From Actinacidiphila yanglinensis (GTDB lineage Bacteria; Actinomycetota; Actinomycetes; Streptomycetales; Streptomycetaceae): a stretch of 64,000 nucleotides of DNA. Of the stretch, positions 36,524 to 45,008 are shown piece by piece (position 1 is the stretch's first letter; the number at the start of each line of letters is the position of its first letter). The notes below the pieces were generated by a model, which saw only the letters and a program-made list of their open reading frames with translations, searched no databases and was not told where the DNA came from. Both the position numbers and the translations under genes were made by a program. The stretch covers positions 124,001 through 188,000 of the forward strand of contig NZ_FNVU01000016.1 in NCBI RefSeq assembly GCF_900107965.1. The letters are read 5' to 3'.

Positions 36524-37725
36524 CCGGTGCTCGGGGGCTGCTGGGTGGCGAGGGTGGACAGGGCAAGGCCGGTGCCGGCAGCGCCGTTCAAGAACCCGGG
36601 CGCCGGTGTGGGGCCGAGCCGGGCGTAGTCAAGGAGCGCGGCCCCGAGGGTGGGGAGCAGGTCACGCAGGCGGGGGTCAAGGGCGTCGGCGGCGGCGCGG
36701 GTGGTGGTCTGGTAGATGCCCGCCCAGCCGTGGCAGAGTCCGGCGTCGGTGATGTGGGCGAGTTGGGCGGGGTCGCTCAGGGCGCGGTGGAGGGCGGCTT
36801 CGTAGAACGTCTGGAGTCCGGTGTCGCGCAGGGCGATGCCGGCGAGCTGTCCGGCGCGGGCGATGCCGGTGGTTCCGTAGCACCAGCTTGGTCGGGTGCC
36901 GTCGCCGCGGTAAGGGCGGCCGCGTTGGAGGTCGAGGCGGGAGAGGTGTTCGGGCCACCATTGGCCGGTCGCGGTGTCCTGGCGCCAGGTGTCGAAGTGG
37001 TCGCAAATGGTCCAGATGGCGTCGCGGTGGCCGGGGACCTCAATGCCTCGACGCAATGCCTGGGCGAGTAGGAGGAGGGGGCCGGTGATGCCGTGGGCGG
37101 CGCCGAGGTTGCCGTGTCCGCCAGGGAAGTGCGGGGAGTGGCCTCGGCGCGGGTCGTGGCGGACCCACCAGCCGGGCAGGCCGCGACCGTCTGAGGCGAG
37201 TGGCCGGGTCAAAGCGACGAGGTAGCGGAGGATGCGGTCGAGGGCTCCGTCGTCGGGGCTCGTGCGCAGCAGGTACGCGCCGATACCGGTCAGGCCGTGG
37301 AAGATGTCGTACTCGGCGAAGGTGGCGAGGTCGCCGCAGTGGATGCGCGCCCAAGCAGCGTCGGTCCGGCGGTGGGCGAGCGCGACGATGTGGGAGTGGA
37401 GAGTTCGACGAGCCCATGTGTAGAGACGGGCGTACTCGGCCGGTGGAGTGCTGAGGAGGAACCCGGCGGCCGGCGCGCCCAGGAAGAGGCCGGCGGTGTC
37501 GGCGGCGGTGACCTGTCCGGAGACTGCGGCGCTGATCCAGTGGTGGGCGGACCGCCAGGGTTGGGCATGGCGGCGGGCGGCCTCGATGTGGAGCAGCGCT
37601 GTTCCGGCTGCCCCGTCGGCGAGGGACTGCAGGGTCCAGGGCTCGTCCGGGTGGGCAGGCGTGGGCTCGGCGAGATTGCGCACGGTGTGGAGGACCGTCT
37701 CGGCGGCGGTGGTGGTTGTGGTCAT
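36496..37725 (-). CDS. lanC: LanC-type lanthionine synthetase (cyclase)
   Basis: 409 residues from ATG 37725, overlapping the LanB stop by four bases. The double alpha-barrel family signature is present: zinc ligands Cys in RPSWCYGTTGIA (about residue 280) and the Cys-His pair in DAGLCHGWAGIYQ (about 332), plus FPGGHGNLGAAHGITGPLL with the catalytic-site His. The enzyme adds Cys thiols to dehydroalanine and dehydrobutyrine to close thioether rings. Length and motifs are normal, and an active zinc site is predicted. In-frame sequence upstream of 37725 overlaps LanB and was not included. Confidence 0.9.
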   Translation of the reverse strand: MTTTTTAAETVLHTVRNLAEPTPAHPDEPWTLQSLADGAAGTALLHIEAARRHAQPWRSAHHWISAAVSGQVTAADTAGLFLGAPAAGFLLSTPPAEYARLYTWARRTLHSHIVALAHRRTDAAWARIHCGDLATFAEYDIFHGLTGIGAYLLRTSPDDGALDRILRYLVALTRPLASDGRGLPGWWVRHDPRRGHSPHFPGGHGNLGAAHGITGPLLLLAQALRRGIEVPGHRDAIWTICDHFDTWRQDTATGQWWPEHLSRLDLQRGRPYRGDGTRPSWCYGTTGIARAGQLAGIALRDTGLQTFYEAALHRALSDPAQLAHITDAGLCHGWAGIYQTTTRAAADALDPRLRDLLPTLGAALLDYARLGPTPAPGFLNGAAGTGLALSTLATQQPPSTGWDACLLIN

Positions 37726-40700
37726 CGGACTGCCTTCTGCTGGCGCAGTGCCGCCGTGCGGGCGAGGCGAAGGGTGAGCGCTTCGGCTGTGGGGTCCACG
37801 CCCAGCGCCCGGACGTGGTGCTGGTGGAGCAGGGAACGTGCGGTCCGCAGTGGGTCGGTGTCGCCGAGGTGGAGTTGGTAGGCGTCGAGTGCGGCGGCGC
37901 GGGCCTGCCAGGCCCCGGTGACCGCGTCTCCTCCGGGCAGCAGGTCCAAGGGGCCTTGGCCGCTGGGGGCGGTGAGGTCGATGGTCTGGTCGCGTAGGCG
38001 AGGGTCCAGGCGTCCCGAGGCCTGCGGCAGCCGCTGGACGAGCCAGTCCCTGCCTTGCGCCGCTGAGGGGGCGAGGTGCTGGACAAAATCGAGGATGCTC
38101 GCGGCGGCGAGGGCCTGCGGAGTGAGGGTGTCGGTCTGGCCGGTGAAACGGATCTGAGCGAGGGCGGCCGCGGAGTCGGCGGCGAACACGCGGTGCGCAG
38201 CGTCCATCGCGTCTCCCGGCCCGAACCGGCCTGTCTGCGGACGATAGTCGGCCAGGGTCAGGCCGGCCGCGAGGCCGCTGCGGTGGAGGGAGCTCGCCCA
38301 GTCGTGGACGTGCTCGGCCGCTGCGGCGTAGGTGCCGGGGACGAGGTGGAGGACGAGGTCGAGGTACTGGTCGGTGTCCGGGCGGGCCGTCTCGCGGTGC
38401 CGGATGAACCACCACAGCGGCAGGCGATCTCCGAAATCCGCGAGCAGGGAAGGGAGGTGCTGCGTCAGGATCTCGTCGTGGCGGGCGGGGTGGGCGTGCA
38501 GCCGGGCGTACAGCACGCTGCCGGCCCCGGGAAGGTGAAGCTGCCCAGTTTCAGCGCTGAAAGCCCAGGTCGCCTCGCTTGCTTCGGCGTGTGGCGACGA
38601 GGCGGTGGTGCGGAGGCAGACCCAGACCTCGTGCGCACGGCCGAGCCAGCCGTATTCGCCGTCGCCGGGCGCCTCACGCAGCTCCAGACGCCCATTCTGG
38701 TCAAGCCGCGACCGCAGCAGGTACCGGTGCACGGGATGGGACAGGTCCACCGGGAGGCGCTGGTCGTGCTCGATCATGCTGACGATCTCCGGGACCAGCA
38801 GCCGGCCACGCCACGCCGCGAACGCCTGGTCCCAGGTGTCCTGGTCCACCGCGCGGCCGGGCAACTCGTCAGTGGTGAGCAGCCAGCGGGCGGGGGCGAG
38901 GATGGTGCGGCGGTAGCGCACCCGGGGCAGGTACGGCAGGCGGGCGGCGGCCCCGAAGTCGAACGGCGTGTACGCGGCGTACCGGGCGCTGGCGACTTCG
39001 GCGAGGAACCGGGCCAGTGCCGGGGTCTGGGTGGCGGCTTCGAGGGCGTGAAGGACGCGCACGTCCAGGCGGTGACCGGTGGAGCACTGGATGAGGTGGA
39101 AGTGCCGGGCATCGGCGGTGACGGCGATGTCGTCGAGCCTGATCACCCTGTCGCCGGCGTCGAAGCTCTCGCCTACGCCGATGACGTCGGACAGCAGCCG
39201 GGGCGTGCGGGTCACGTTCTCGTTGCGGCGTTTGCGGGGCGGGAAGCTGAGTTGAGCGGTGATCGCGCCGGGGTCGATGCGGTAGCCGCTGGCCAGAGCC
39301 TCTTGCTCGTCGGTTGCCAGGAGGTGGGCGAACCGGCCGGCCATGCTGCTGCCGGGCCGGGGGGCGGCGGTGAGCACGATCTCGAAGGCGCCGCGTGCCA
39401 GGTCCGAGGTAGACGGTGCGTGGACCTCGAAGGCGGTCTCGACCCGCGGTACGAAGTGGGGCTCGGTACCTGCGGCTTCCGCCAGGACGTCGATCACCTG
39501 GTCGGTGAGGACGAGTTCGCTGCTGCCCTCCATCAGTAGGGGTTGCAGGAGCGCGAGCAGGGTTTCGTCCCGGTCAGTGAGGAGTTTGGGCGGTCGGCCG
39601 CGTTCCGATCCGAGGTACCCGGCCGGGAGGCCGAGCCCGCTGTCGGAGACCAACTCCAGGACGGGCACGCGGGCCCCGACGCCATAGCGGGCGCGGAAGC
39701 GACGGTGGTAGTCGCGCCAGTGCTGGTAACCGTAGGGCTGAGACGTGGTCCGGTACAGCGCGGTGACGGCTGCCTGCACCTCGGCCAGGACGGCGGCGGG
39801 GATCTGTACGTCGCTGTCGAGGGCGGTGTCGATGACCAGCGGTGTCGGGGTGGCCTGGGACAGGGCGCGCATTCTCGGGGTGACGCGGTCCGGCGACGTG
39901 GCGGCGATGTCGTCGCGTATTTCGTACAGCTCGGCCACCAGGTCGTGGAGGTCGGGGATGTCGTCGGCGGACAGCCGTTCCAGCTCGGCGCACAAGTGAC
40001 TGAAGGCGTCGGTGGTGGTCATCGGCGCCCACAGGCTGGTGAGGAGGAGCTGCTGGCCGATCATGTCCCGCAGGAGCCGGTCGATCTGATCGGTGCCGGC
40101 CTCAGGGAAGAGGGTGTGCAGGTGCCGGTGCAGGGCGTCGTAGACGATGGGGTGGCGTGCGGCCTCGATCGCGGCGGCCACCGGGCGGGCGTGGCGGACG
40201 GACACTTCGAGCGGGGCCATGAATCGGGCGTAGGCATCGGCCGGTGGTCCCATGGAAACCAGCCGGTCGCCACGCTGGCGGGCCATGTTGTTGGCCACGA
40301 GAGGTAAGCGCTTCAACAGCTCCGGGTCGGCGTGGAGACGCCCGATGATGTCGGTGATCCATTCGGCGTCCGCACGGATCACCAGCCGGTGCTTGTCACC
40401 CCACTGGGCGTGGGCCGAAACTCCGACGGCCATGGTGCTGATGCCGGCGAACAGGCCGTGAGGGGTGGCACGACTGTGCCACCGCAGCAGGTAGGAGATC
40501 GTGGACAGGGCGGCTCGCCGGACCCTGCGGGGCTGGACCTGGCGCCCGTCCACCACGGCAACAACAGCCTCGCAGAGCGCGTGAGTGGCCACAGGCAGGG
40601 CCGCGGAGAACTCCGGCAGCTGCCAGATGCGGCGCATCCAGGCACGGGTGGCCGCGACATCGTCCAGGTTGAGCGTGGAGGGCAGGTCCACGGGGCCGGG

Positions 40701-40766
40701 GCAGGTGGTCGCCCGCAAGATCACGGGGCCCTTCCATCGGTAACTGACGGCCGACTTGCAGGTCAT
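37722..40766 (-). CDS. lanB: full-length LanB lanthipeptide dehydratase
   Basis: 1014 residues from ATG 40766 with GAAGGGA upstream. The N-terminal glutamylation domain is typical (ALSTISYLLRWHSRATPHGL; FAGISTMAVG; then YRRTILAPARWLLTTDELPG). The C-terminal about 290 residues are the elimination domain (DRLPLWWFIRHRETARPDTD, HVHDWASSLHRSGLAAGLTL, AAHRVFAADSAAALAQIR). In this family tRNA-Glu-dependent glutamylation of Ser/Thr is followed by glutamate elimination. It sits just after the precursor gene and is coupled to LanC. No break or missing block is evident, so it should be active. The extra SpaB-C protein downstream may assist or act on a different residue set. Confidence 0.9.
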   Translation of the reverse strand: MTCKSAVSYRWKGPVILRATTCPGPVDLPSTLNLDDVAATRAWMRRIWQLPEFSAALPVATHALCEAVVAVVDGRQVQPRRVRRAALSTISYLLRWHSRATPHGLFAGISTMAVGVSAHAQWGDKHRLVIRADAEWITDIIGRLHADPELLKRLPLVANNMARQRGDRLVSMGPPADAYARFMAPLEVSVRHARPVAAAIEAARHPIVYDALHRHLHTLFPEAGTDQIDRLLRDMIGQQLLLTSLWAPMTTTDAFSHLCAELERLSADDIPDLHDLVAELYEIRDDIAATSPDRVTPRMRALSQATPTPLVIDTALDSDVQIPAAVLAEVQAAVTALYRTTSQPYGYQHWRDYHRRFRARYGVGARVPVLELVSDSGLGLPAGYLGSERGRPPKLLTDRDETLLALLQPLLMEGSSELVLTDQVIDVLAEAAGTEPHFVPRVETAFEVHAPSTSDLARGAFEIVLTAAPRPGSSMAGRFAHLLATDEQEALASGYRIDPGAITAQLSFPPRKRRNENVTRTPRLLSDVIGVGESFDAGDRVIRLDDIAVTADARHFHLIQCSTGHRLDVRVLHALEAATQTPALARFLAEVASARYAAYTPFDFGAAARLPYLPRVRYRRTILAPARWLLTTDELPGRAVDQDTWDQAFAAWRGRLLVPEIVSMIEHDQRLPVDLSHPVHRYLLRSRLDQNGRLELREAPGDGEYGWLGRAHEVWVCLRTTASSPHAEASEATWAFSAETGQLHLPGAGSVLYARLHAHPARHDEILTQHLPSLLADFGDRLPLWWFIRHRETARPDTDQYLDLVLHLVPGTYAAAAEHVHDWASSLHRSGLAAGLTLADYRPQTGRFGPGDAMDAAHRVFAADSAAALAQIRFTGQTDTLTPQALAAASILDFVQHLAPSAAQGRDWLVQRLPQASGRLDPRLRDQTIDLTAPSGQGPLDLLPGGDAVTGAWQARAAALDAYQLHLGDTDPLRTARSLLHQHHVRALGVDPTAEALTLRLARTAALRQQKAVR

Positions 40767-40860
40767 AGGGCAATCCCTTCTGTTACGGGCACGGGTGGGC
40801 TGGTGGGCCGGGCCGGAGATTGCCGGTCCCGACCCACCGGGCGAACGAGATACCTAAGGA

Positions 40861-41052
40861 TCAGGCGGGGTCTTCCACGAACGAGTTGCACGCCGAGGCG
40901 CCGTTGGAGCAGGTGCTGCCGCAGCCGTCACCGGTGGAGCACATGAGCTTGCCGTGCGGGTGCGCGGCAACGACGACCCTCACGTCGAGCGGTGCGAAGT
41001 CGTCGTCCAGGGACGTCGGTTCGGTGATCGGGGACAAGGTGGCGCTGGTCAT
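40861..41052 (-). CDS. lanA: FxLD-type lanthipeptide precursor
   Basis: 63 residues from ATG 41052 with GGAAGG upstream. The leader carries DDDFAPLDVRVV (residues 16-27), a close variant of the FxLD motif with one extra residue, in the place where the dehydratase binds. The likely core is KLMCSTGDGCGSTCSNGASA followed by CNSFVEDPA: four Cys (38, 44, 48, 55) and seven Ser/Thr, so up to four thioether rings. Asp42-Gly43 is an isoaspartate-prone pair and a natural target for the neighbouring methyltransferase. No protease or dedicated exporter gene is seen nearby, so leader removal must be done elsewhere. The exact cleavage site cannot be read from the sequence. Confidence 0.88.
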   Translation of the reverse strand: MTSATLSPITEPTSLDDDFAPLDVRVVVAAHPHGKLMCSTGDGCGSTCSNGASACNSFVEDPA

Positions 41053-41102
41053 GGTGGTGCCCTTCCTTCCGTTGCGGATGGTGCGGAAATCCTGGTCCGC
41101 GC

Positions 41103-42335
41103 CTACTGCCGCGCGGGCCAGGAGAGGGAGATCCGGCTGTGGACCTTGTCGATGACGCGGTCACCGGGGACCTGTTCGTCGGGGGTGCCGGCCGGATAGA
41201 CCCGGATGACCGGGCCGGGGCCGCCGCGGTGCTGGCCGGACCAGTCGCGCAGGTGCCCGGCGATGGTCTCGGCGAACGCGGCGGCGTCGGGTCCGAGCGC
41301 GTGCACGCCGAACTCGACGTGCTGGTTGTCCTCGGTGCGGCGGGTGGTGAGGTACGCGAACGTGCGGCCTTGGTCGTCGACGGCGGCCAGGGCGAAGCCC
41401 TTGTTGGCCGGGGCGACGATGCCGGAGTCGAGGTCGGGGTCGAGGGCCATGATGCAAAAGCCGGGGAGGGTGATGGCCAGGTGCATCTGGAGGGTGTTCA
41501 TCAGCTCACGGATGCCGATGGTCACCCCGGTCCACCTCTCGAACCGCGGGAAGGTGGCGGCGTTGTCCAGCAGGCTGGGATCGGGGGGCAGCCCGTCATC
41601 GAACCGCAGTCCGATCTCGGGGGTGCCGTTGACCAGCAGCAGTTCCTCGTTGTGGGCGGTGGAGCCCTGCATCGGAACAAAACCGCAGATCTGCGCGGAC
41701 TCGCTTTCCAGGTGGTCGCCGACACGGGTGAAGGCCACCGACCGGGTCAGGCCGCGCATCCGCAGTGGCACCACCATGCGACCGCCGGGCTCGAGCTGGT
41801 CGATCCACGCCGGCGGAATGTCCCAGGCGCCGACGGTTACCAGCACGACATCAACCGTCCCCAGCCCGGGGATGGGCTCGGCGGCGTCGGCCGTGACGAC
41901 GGTGACCTGGCCGTAGCCGTGCTCGTCCAGCAGTCGGCGAGCCCGGTCGGTGACAACCGGGTCGATGTCCACCGTGGTGACCTGGCCATCAGCACCGACC
42001 AATCCGGCGAGGTAAGCGGCGTTCAGCCCGCCCGACCCGATCTCCAAGACCCGCATCCCCGCACCGACCTGGGCCTGCTCCAGCATCAGGGCCTGGATCT
42101 GCGGCGCGGACACGGAGCTGAGCTGCACCCCGTGCTCGTCGGTCTTGGTGATCACCGCGGCGTACGGCTCGTACGCCTTCTCCAGACTCGCCTCGGGGGC
42201 GAACTCGTGACGCGGAACCGCGCGCATCACGGTCTCGACCCCGGGAGAAGCGATCCACCCCTCCGAGCGCAGGGTGTCGACGACAGCGTTCCGCAGCCGG
42301 GTGGCCTCATCAGGTTCGACGGTCATGTTGGTCAT
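41103..42335 (-). CDS. FxLD-system methyltransferase (PCMT-like)
   Basis: 410 residues. ATG 42335 follows GGAAG at nine bases; the TTG one codon upstream is less likely. The first 230 residues are a protein-L-isoaspartate O-methyltransferase-like SAM domain: RHEFAPEASLEKAYEPYAAV, SSVSAPQIQALMLEQAQVGA, motif I VLEIGSGGLNAAYLAGLVG near 105, and TTVDIDP. The C-terminal domain (MALDPDLDSGIVAPANKGFA; HALGPDAAAFAETIAGHLRD) is that of methyltransferases paired with FxLD precursors. Related lanthipeptide enzymes methylate an Asp of the ring-bearing peptide, giving aspartimide or isoaspartate. It is the first gene of the lan operon, 50 bp before the precursor. The target Asp42 is an inference. Confidence 0.88.
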   Translation of the reverse strand: MTNMTVEPDEATRLRNAVVDTLRSEGWIASPGVETVMRAVPRHEFAPEASLEKAYEPYAAVITKTDEHGVQLSSVSAPQIQALMLEQAQVGAGMRVLEIGSGGLNAAYLAGLVGADGQVTTVDIDPVVTDRARRLLDEHGYGQVTVVTADAAEPIPGLGTVDVVLVTVGAWDIPPAWIDQLEPGGRMVVPLRMRGLTRSVAFTRVGDHLESESAQICGFVPMQGSTAHNEELLLVNGTPEIGLRFDDGLPPDPSLLDNAATFPRFERWTGVTIGIRELMNTLQMHLAITLPGFCIMALDPDLDSGIVAPANKGFALAAVDDQGRTFAYLTTRRTEDNQHVEFGVHALGPDAAAFAETIAGHLRDWSGQHRGGPGPVIRVYPAGTPDEQVPGDRVIDKVHSRISLSWPARQ

Positions 42336-42465
42336 CAAGAGTGCTTCCTTCGCTCGTACCTACTACTCGGAGTGCTCGACAGAAAGCGGACAGTGCCGCT
42401 ATCCCGGGAGGCTATCGACGGAGGTTCGTCGTTCTCGGGGCGTGGAATGAGTAAATGGATGACGG
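42336..42465 (-). promoter_or_regulatory. probable promoter region of the lanthipeptide operon
   Basis: 130 bp upstream of the methyltransferase ATG, less GC-rich than the flanking genes. No clear -35/-10 pair could be chosen, and read-through from the ATPase and regulator genes on the same strand is also possible. Confidence 0.3.
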
Positions 42466-42648
42466 TTACGCCGCCGCGCCGCCCTTTGACCATGACGAAA
42501 GCGACGAGTTGGTCCAGCAATTTGCTGACGACCCACCCCAGGTGCCGCAGGTACGCACGGCGCGAGGACGGTTGGCGTCGCGATGCGGCGCCGTGCGGCC
42601 AGGCCACATGGACTCCTGCTGCCGAGGGTTGGTGGTCTGAGCGGTCAT
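42466..42648 (-). CDS. short reading frame coupled to the ATPase gene (uncertain)
   Basis: 60 codons from ATG 42648, whose start overlaps the stop of the ATPase gene (ATGA). The second half is rich in Cys, Trp, Ser and Asn (RTCGTWGGSSANCWTNSSLS). Third-position GC is only moderately high. Another frame on the same strand ends exactly at the methyltransferase start, so either, both or neither may be real. Similar small partners often follow RsbW-like ATPase genes in streptomycetes. It could also be a second modified-peptide precursor, but that is speculative. Confidence 0.25.
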   Translation of the reverse strand: MTAQTTNPRQQESMWPGRTAPHRDANRPRAVRTCGTWGGSSANCWTNSSLSSWSKGGAAA

Positions 42649-43136
42649 CGGGATGCCCCCGCAAGGCTCAGCGTGCACCAGGTCGTCGTGCCGTCGGGGC
42701 TGACAGCCCAGTCGTCGGCGAGAGCTGCGACGAGGAAGAGGCCACGGCCGGTCTCGCTGGAGCTCCCCGCCACTTCCAGCCTCGGTCGGCGGTCGGAGCC
42801 ATCGTTCACCGCAAGCAACAGTCCCTGGAGGGTGATGACGAGGCGGAATTCGACCTCGGCGCCCCGGCCGTACCGAAGGGCGTTTGTGACGAGTTCACTG
42901 ACCAAGAGCTTGGCGTCGTCCATGAGCGGCGTCAGCCCACAAACGCGCAGCTTGGCCGCACTGATGCGGCGAAGGTGTCCCACCCACTGGCACTCGGGGA
43001 CCCCTTCGAGGGCGCCGTTCGCCGCAGCGCCGCTCGAGATCCTCACCGCGAAGTCGTCGCAGATCGGCTCGCTCACTTCGGGGACCGCGGCGGTGGGGGT
43101 GATGCTGGTCTTCGGGGAGTGCGCTACCCGGGTCAC
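42645..43136 (-). CDS. RsbW/HATPase-type ATP-binding regulatory protein
   Basis: 163 residues from GTG 43136 with GGAGAGGAG upstream; longer in-frame starts give an Arg/Pro-rich non-natural N-terminus. The GHKL fold is visible: N-box LLVSELVTNALRYG near residue 85, a G1-like VNDGSDRRP and a G2-like SETGRGLFLVAALADDWAVS. Such single-domain ATPases in streptomycetes bind ATP and may act as anti-sigma or anti-anti-sigma kinases, commonly encoded beside XRE regulators as here. Cytoplasmic. It lies between the XRE gene and the lanthipeptide operon on the same strand. Confidence 0.8.
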   Translation of the reverse strand: MTRVAHSPKTSITPTAAVPEVSEPICDDFAVRISSGAAANGALEGVPECQWVGHLRRISAAKLRVCGLTPLMDDAKLLVSELVTNALRYGRGAEVEFRLVITLQGLLLAVNDGSDRRPRLEVAGSSSETGRGLFLVAALADDWAVSPDGTTTWCTLSLAGASR

Positions 43137-43296
43137 GAGGCCGGCTCCTCTCCTTGGGCACGGAGGAGGCGCGGCGCCTTCAAGGCCGGAGCTCCTCGCG
43201 CGGCGCGGACAGCCGCGCTGGCCGGGTGGAAGCCTGCGGCGGCCAAGAGGAGATCCCTGCGTCGTTCGGAGTTGGCGGCGGTCCGCCACGGCCCGG

Positions 43297-43539
43297 TCAT
43301 GACGCGGTCTCCTGGCTGCTGTCAGGGTGCAGGAGAGCCATCAGCTCGGCGCACAGCGCATCGGCGTCCTCAGCGGTGAGGATTAGCACGGTGGCGGTGG
43401 CGAAGAGGCGCCTTCCGATGCGGCGGAGACGGACCGGGATGGCCACGCGCCCGGCACGGGTGAGCGCCGGGACGCCGGGGGCGCGTTCGACGCGCCAGGC
43501 TCGTAACATCCCAGTTAGCGGTAGGTGACGTTCTGTCAT
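43297..43539 (-). CDS. small basic hypothetical protein of the regulator group
   Basis: 80 residues from ATG 43539 (GTG 43548 is an alternative, adding three residues). A beta-rich core is suggested by RAWRVERAPGVPALTRAGRV followed by AIPVRLRRIGRRLFATATVL, and an acidic helix, EDADALCAELMALLHPDS, ends it. No signal peptide. It sits between the XRE regulator and the ATPase in the same orientation and is likely co-transcribed. Family unknown. Confidence 0.55.
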   Translation of the reverse strand: MTERHLPLTGMLRAWRVERAPGVPALTRAGRVAIPVRLRRIGRRLFATATVLILTAEDADALCAELMALLHPDSSQETAS

Positions 43540-43619
43540 GTCACCCACCGTAGAGAAGCGCTCGCCGTCCGACCCTGAGGAAAAATCAGGGCTGACCGTC
43601 AGTCAGGGCGTGCCGATCT

Positions 43620-44846
43620 CTAAGCGGTCATGCCGATGTGCTGGGCCACCTCGCGCAGATCCTGCCGCCACATGGGCTTTTCCCGCTTGAGCAGGTCGGC
43701 GACCGCCTCCCGGACCAGCGGCGAAAAACCTACTTCTTCCGGGGACTGGCTGGTGATCCGCTTAAGCATGTAGACGGTGGCGAAGTCGTCACGCTGGATG
43801 CGGTTGCAGTTCATGACCTCGATCAGGTAACGGGTGCGCCGCTCAAGTGGCAGCTCGGGGTTGTCCTCCACGCCGTCGGCCACCCGCAGCGCCTCCACCG
43901 TGTCGCCTTCCTCAGCGCGCAGATGCACGGCGTGCATGGCCACGTTCGTTGGGCCGAAGCTGGTGTGCCAATCGTTCCGGTCCTGGCCCAGGCGCGCGGC
44001 CACCCGCGCGGCGCCGTGGTACAGGTCCCAGGCCACCGGGCCCTGGTGATCGCGTACGGCGGCCACTGCCGCCGACAGGTGGAGCGCCCCGTAAGCGGAC
44101 AGGTACTCCGCCGAAGCGTCCTCGCCCGGCCTGCAACTCGCGATTGTCTCCCGCGCCAAGGCCACGCTGTCGGCTACATCCCCCGACGCGGTGAGCACGC
44201 ACGCCAAGTTCCACGTGGCCGCTGCGAGCAGCGCAGGGTCTGCGATCTGTTCGGCCAGGGCCACGCCCCGGTCGGCGGCGACACGGGCTTGCATCGGCTC
44301 GCCGACTCGGCGCAGCCAGACCTGAGCCATGCCGTACACGGAGATCAACAGCCCGACCGCCTGCCGTTCCTGCTCCTCTCCGTCGGCGTCACGTACGGCC
44401 GCGTAACCCTGCCGAAGCAGATTCGGCAGCCGGCCACCGATGTCGGCGTAACGGTCCTTGGTCTGCGTCTCATACACGCGCCATGCGTCCTGGACGGCGG
44501 CCTGGTACTCCTCGACAGGCACTTCGCCGATCCCGGAGGACAGCAGCGACGATGGCAGTGACAGGACGCGGCGGATCGCGGGTACGCACTCGTGCTCGGT
44601 CTGCGGCCCCGAAACGGCGCCGGTCAGAACACCGCCGGTCAGATCGGTCAGGTCGCGGACGTTCAGCACCCGCGCGAGGTCGATCAGCACCGAGAGGCGG
44701 TCGATGGGCAGCACACCCTTCTCGACCTTGTACGCCCAGTTCTCCGACTTGCCGACGAGCTCGGCCATGGCCTTCTGCGACAGGCCCCGGCGCTCACGGT
44801 AGTACCGGATACGAGCACCGATACCGAAGTCCTGTTCGACGGACAT
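43620..44846 (-). CDS. XRE-family transcriptional regulator with TPR-like sensor region
   Basis: 408 residues from ATG 44846. The N-terminal helix-turn-helix is textbook (IGARIRYYRERRGLSQKAMA, then ELVGKSENWAYKVEKGVLPI). The rest is a chain of paired helices like tetratricopeptide repeats (QVWLRRVGEPMQARVAADRG, VALARETIASC, EYLSAYGALHLSAAVAAVRD), a layout shared by streptomycete regulators that respond to small peptides or signals. It heads the regulator group (small protein, ATPase) upstream of the lanthipeptide operon, so it is the best candidate to control that operon. A divergent hydrolase gene begins about 160 bp away. Confidence 0.85.
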   Translation of the reverse strand: MSVEQDFGIGARIRYYRERRGLSQKAMAELVGKSENWAYKVEKGVLPIDRLSVLIDLARVLNVRDLTDLTGGVLTGAVSGPQTEHECVPAIRRVLSLPSSLLSSGIGEVPVEEYQAAVQDAWRVYETQTKDRYADIGGRLPNLLRQGYAAVRDADGEEQERQAVGLLISVYGMAQVWLRRVGEPMQARVAADRGVALAEQIADPALLAAATWNLACVLTASGDVADSVALARETIASCRPGEDASAEYLSAYGALHLSAAVAAVRDHQGPVAWDLYHGAARVAARLGQDRNDWHTSFGPTNVAMHAVHLRAEEGDTVEALRVADGVEDNPELPLERRTRYLIEVMNCNRIQRDDFATVYMLKRITSQSPEEVGFSPLVREAVADLLKREKPMWRQDLREVAQHIGMTA

Positions 44847-45008
44847 GAACTGACGTCCTCTCGCCGATGCGGCAGTCGCTGCGACCCCCTCACCGCCAGG
44901 GTACGACCATGGCCGGGGAACGCGGGAGCATTCGACCAGCGACTACCATCCGTGCGAAAGGGTGCCCGCGCACCCGCTACGGGTGAGCCACTTCCCACGG
45001 AGCCAGCA

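Noticed and set aside
36496..38415. N-terminal extension of the LanC reading frame
   Set aside because: The extra part lies within LanB, is Arg/Pro-rich, and ATG 37725 with the ATGA overlap gives a normal LanC length.
44950..45008. Upstream extension of the HAD hydrolase from a GTG
   Set aside because: The added residues (RKGARAPATGEPLPTEPA) are not hydrolase-like and TTG 45009 has a well-placed GGAG; kept as an alternative only.
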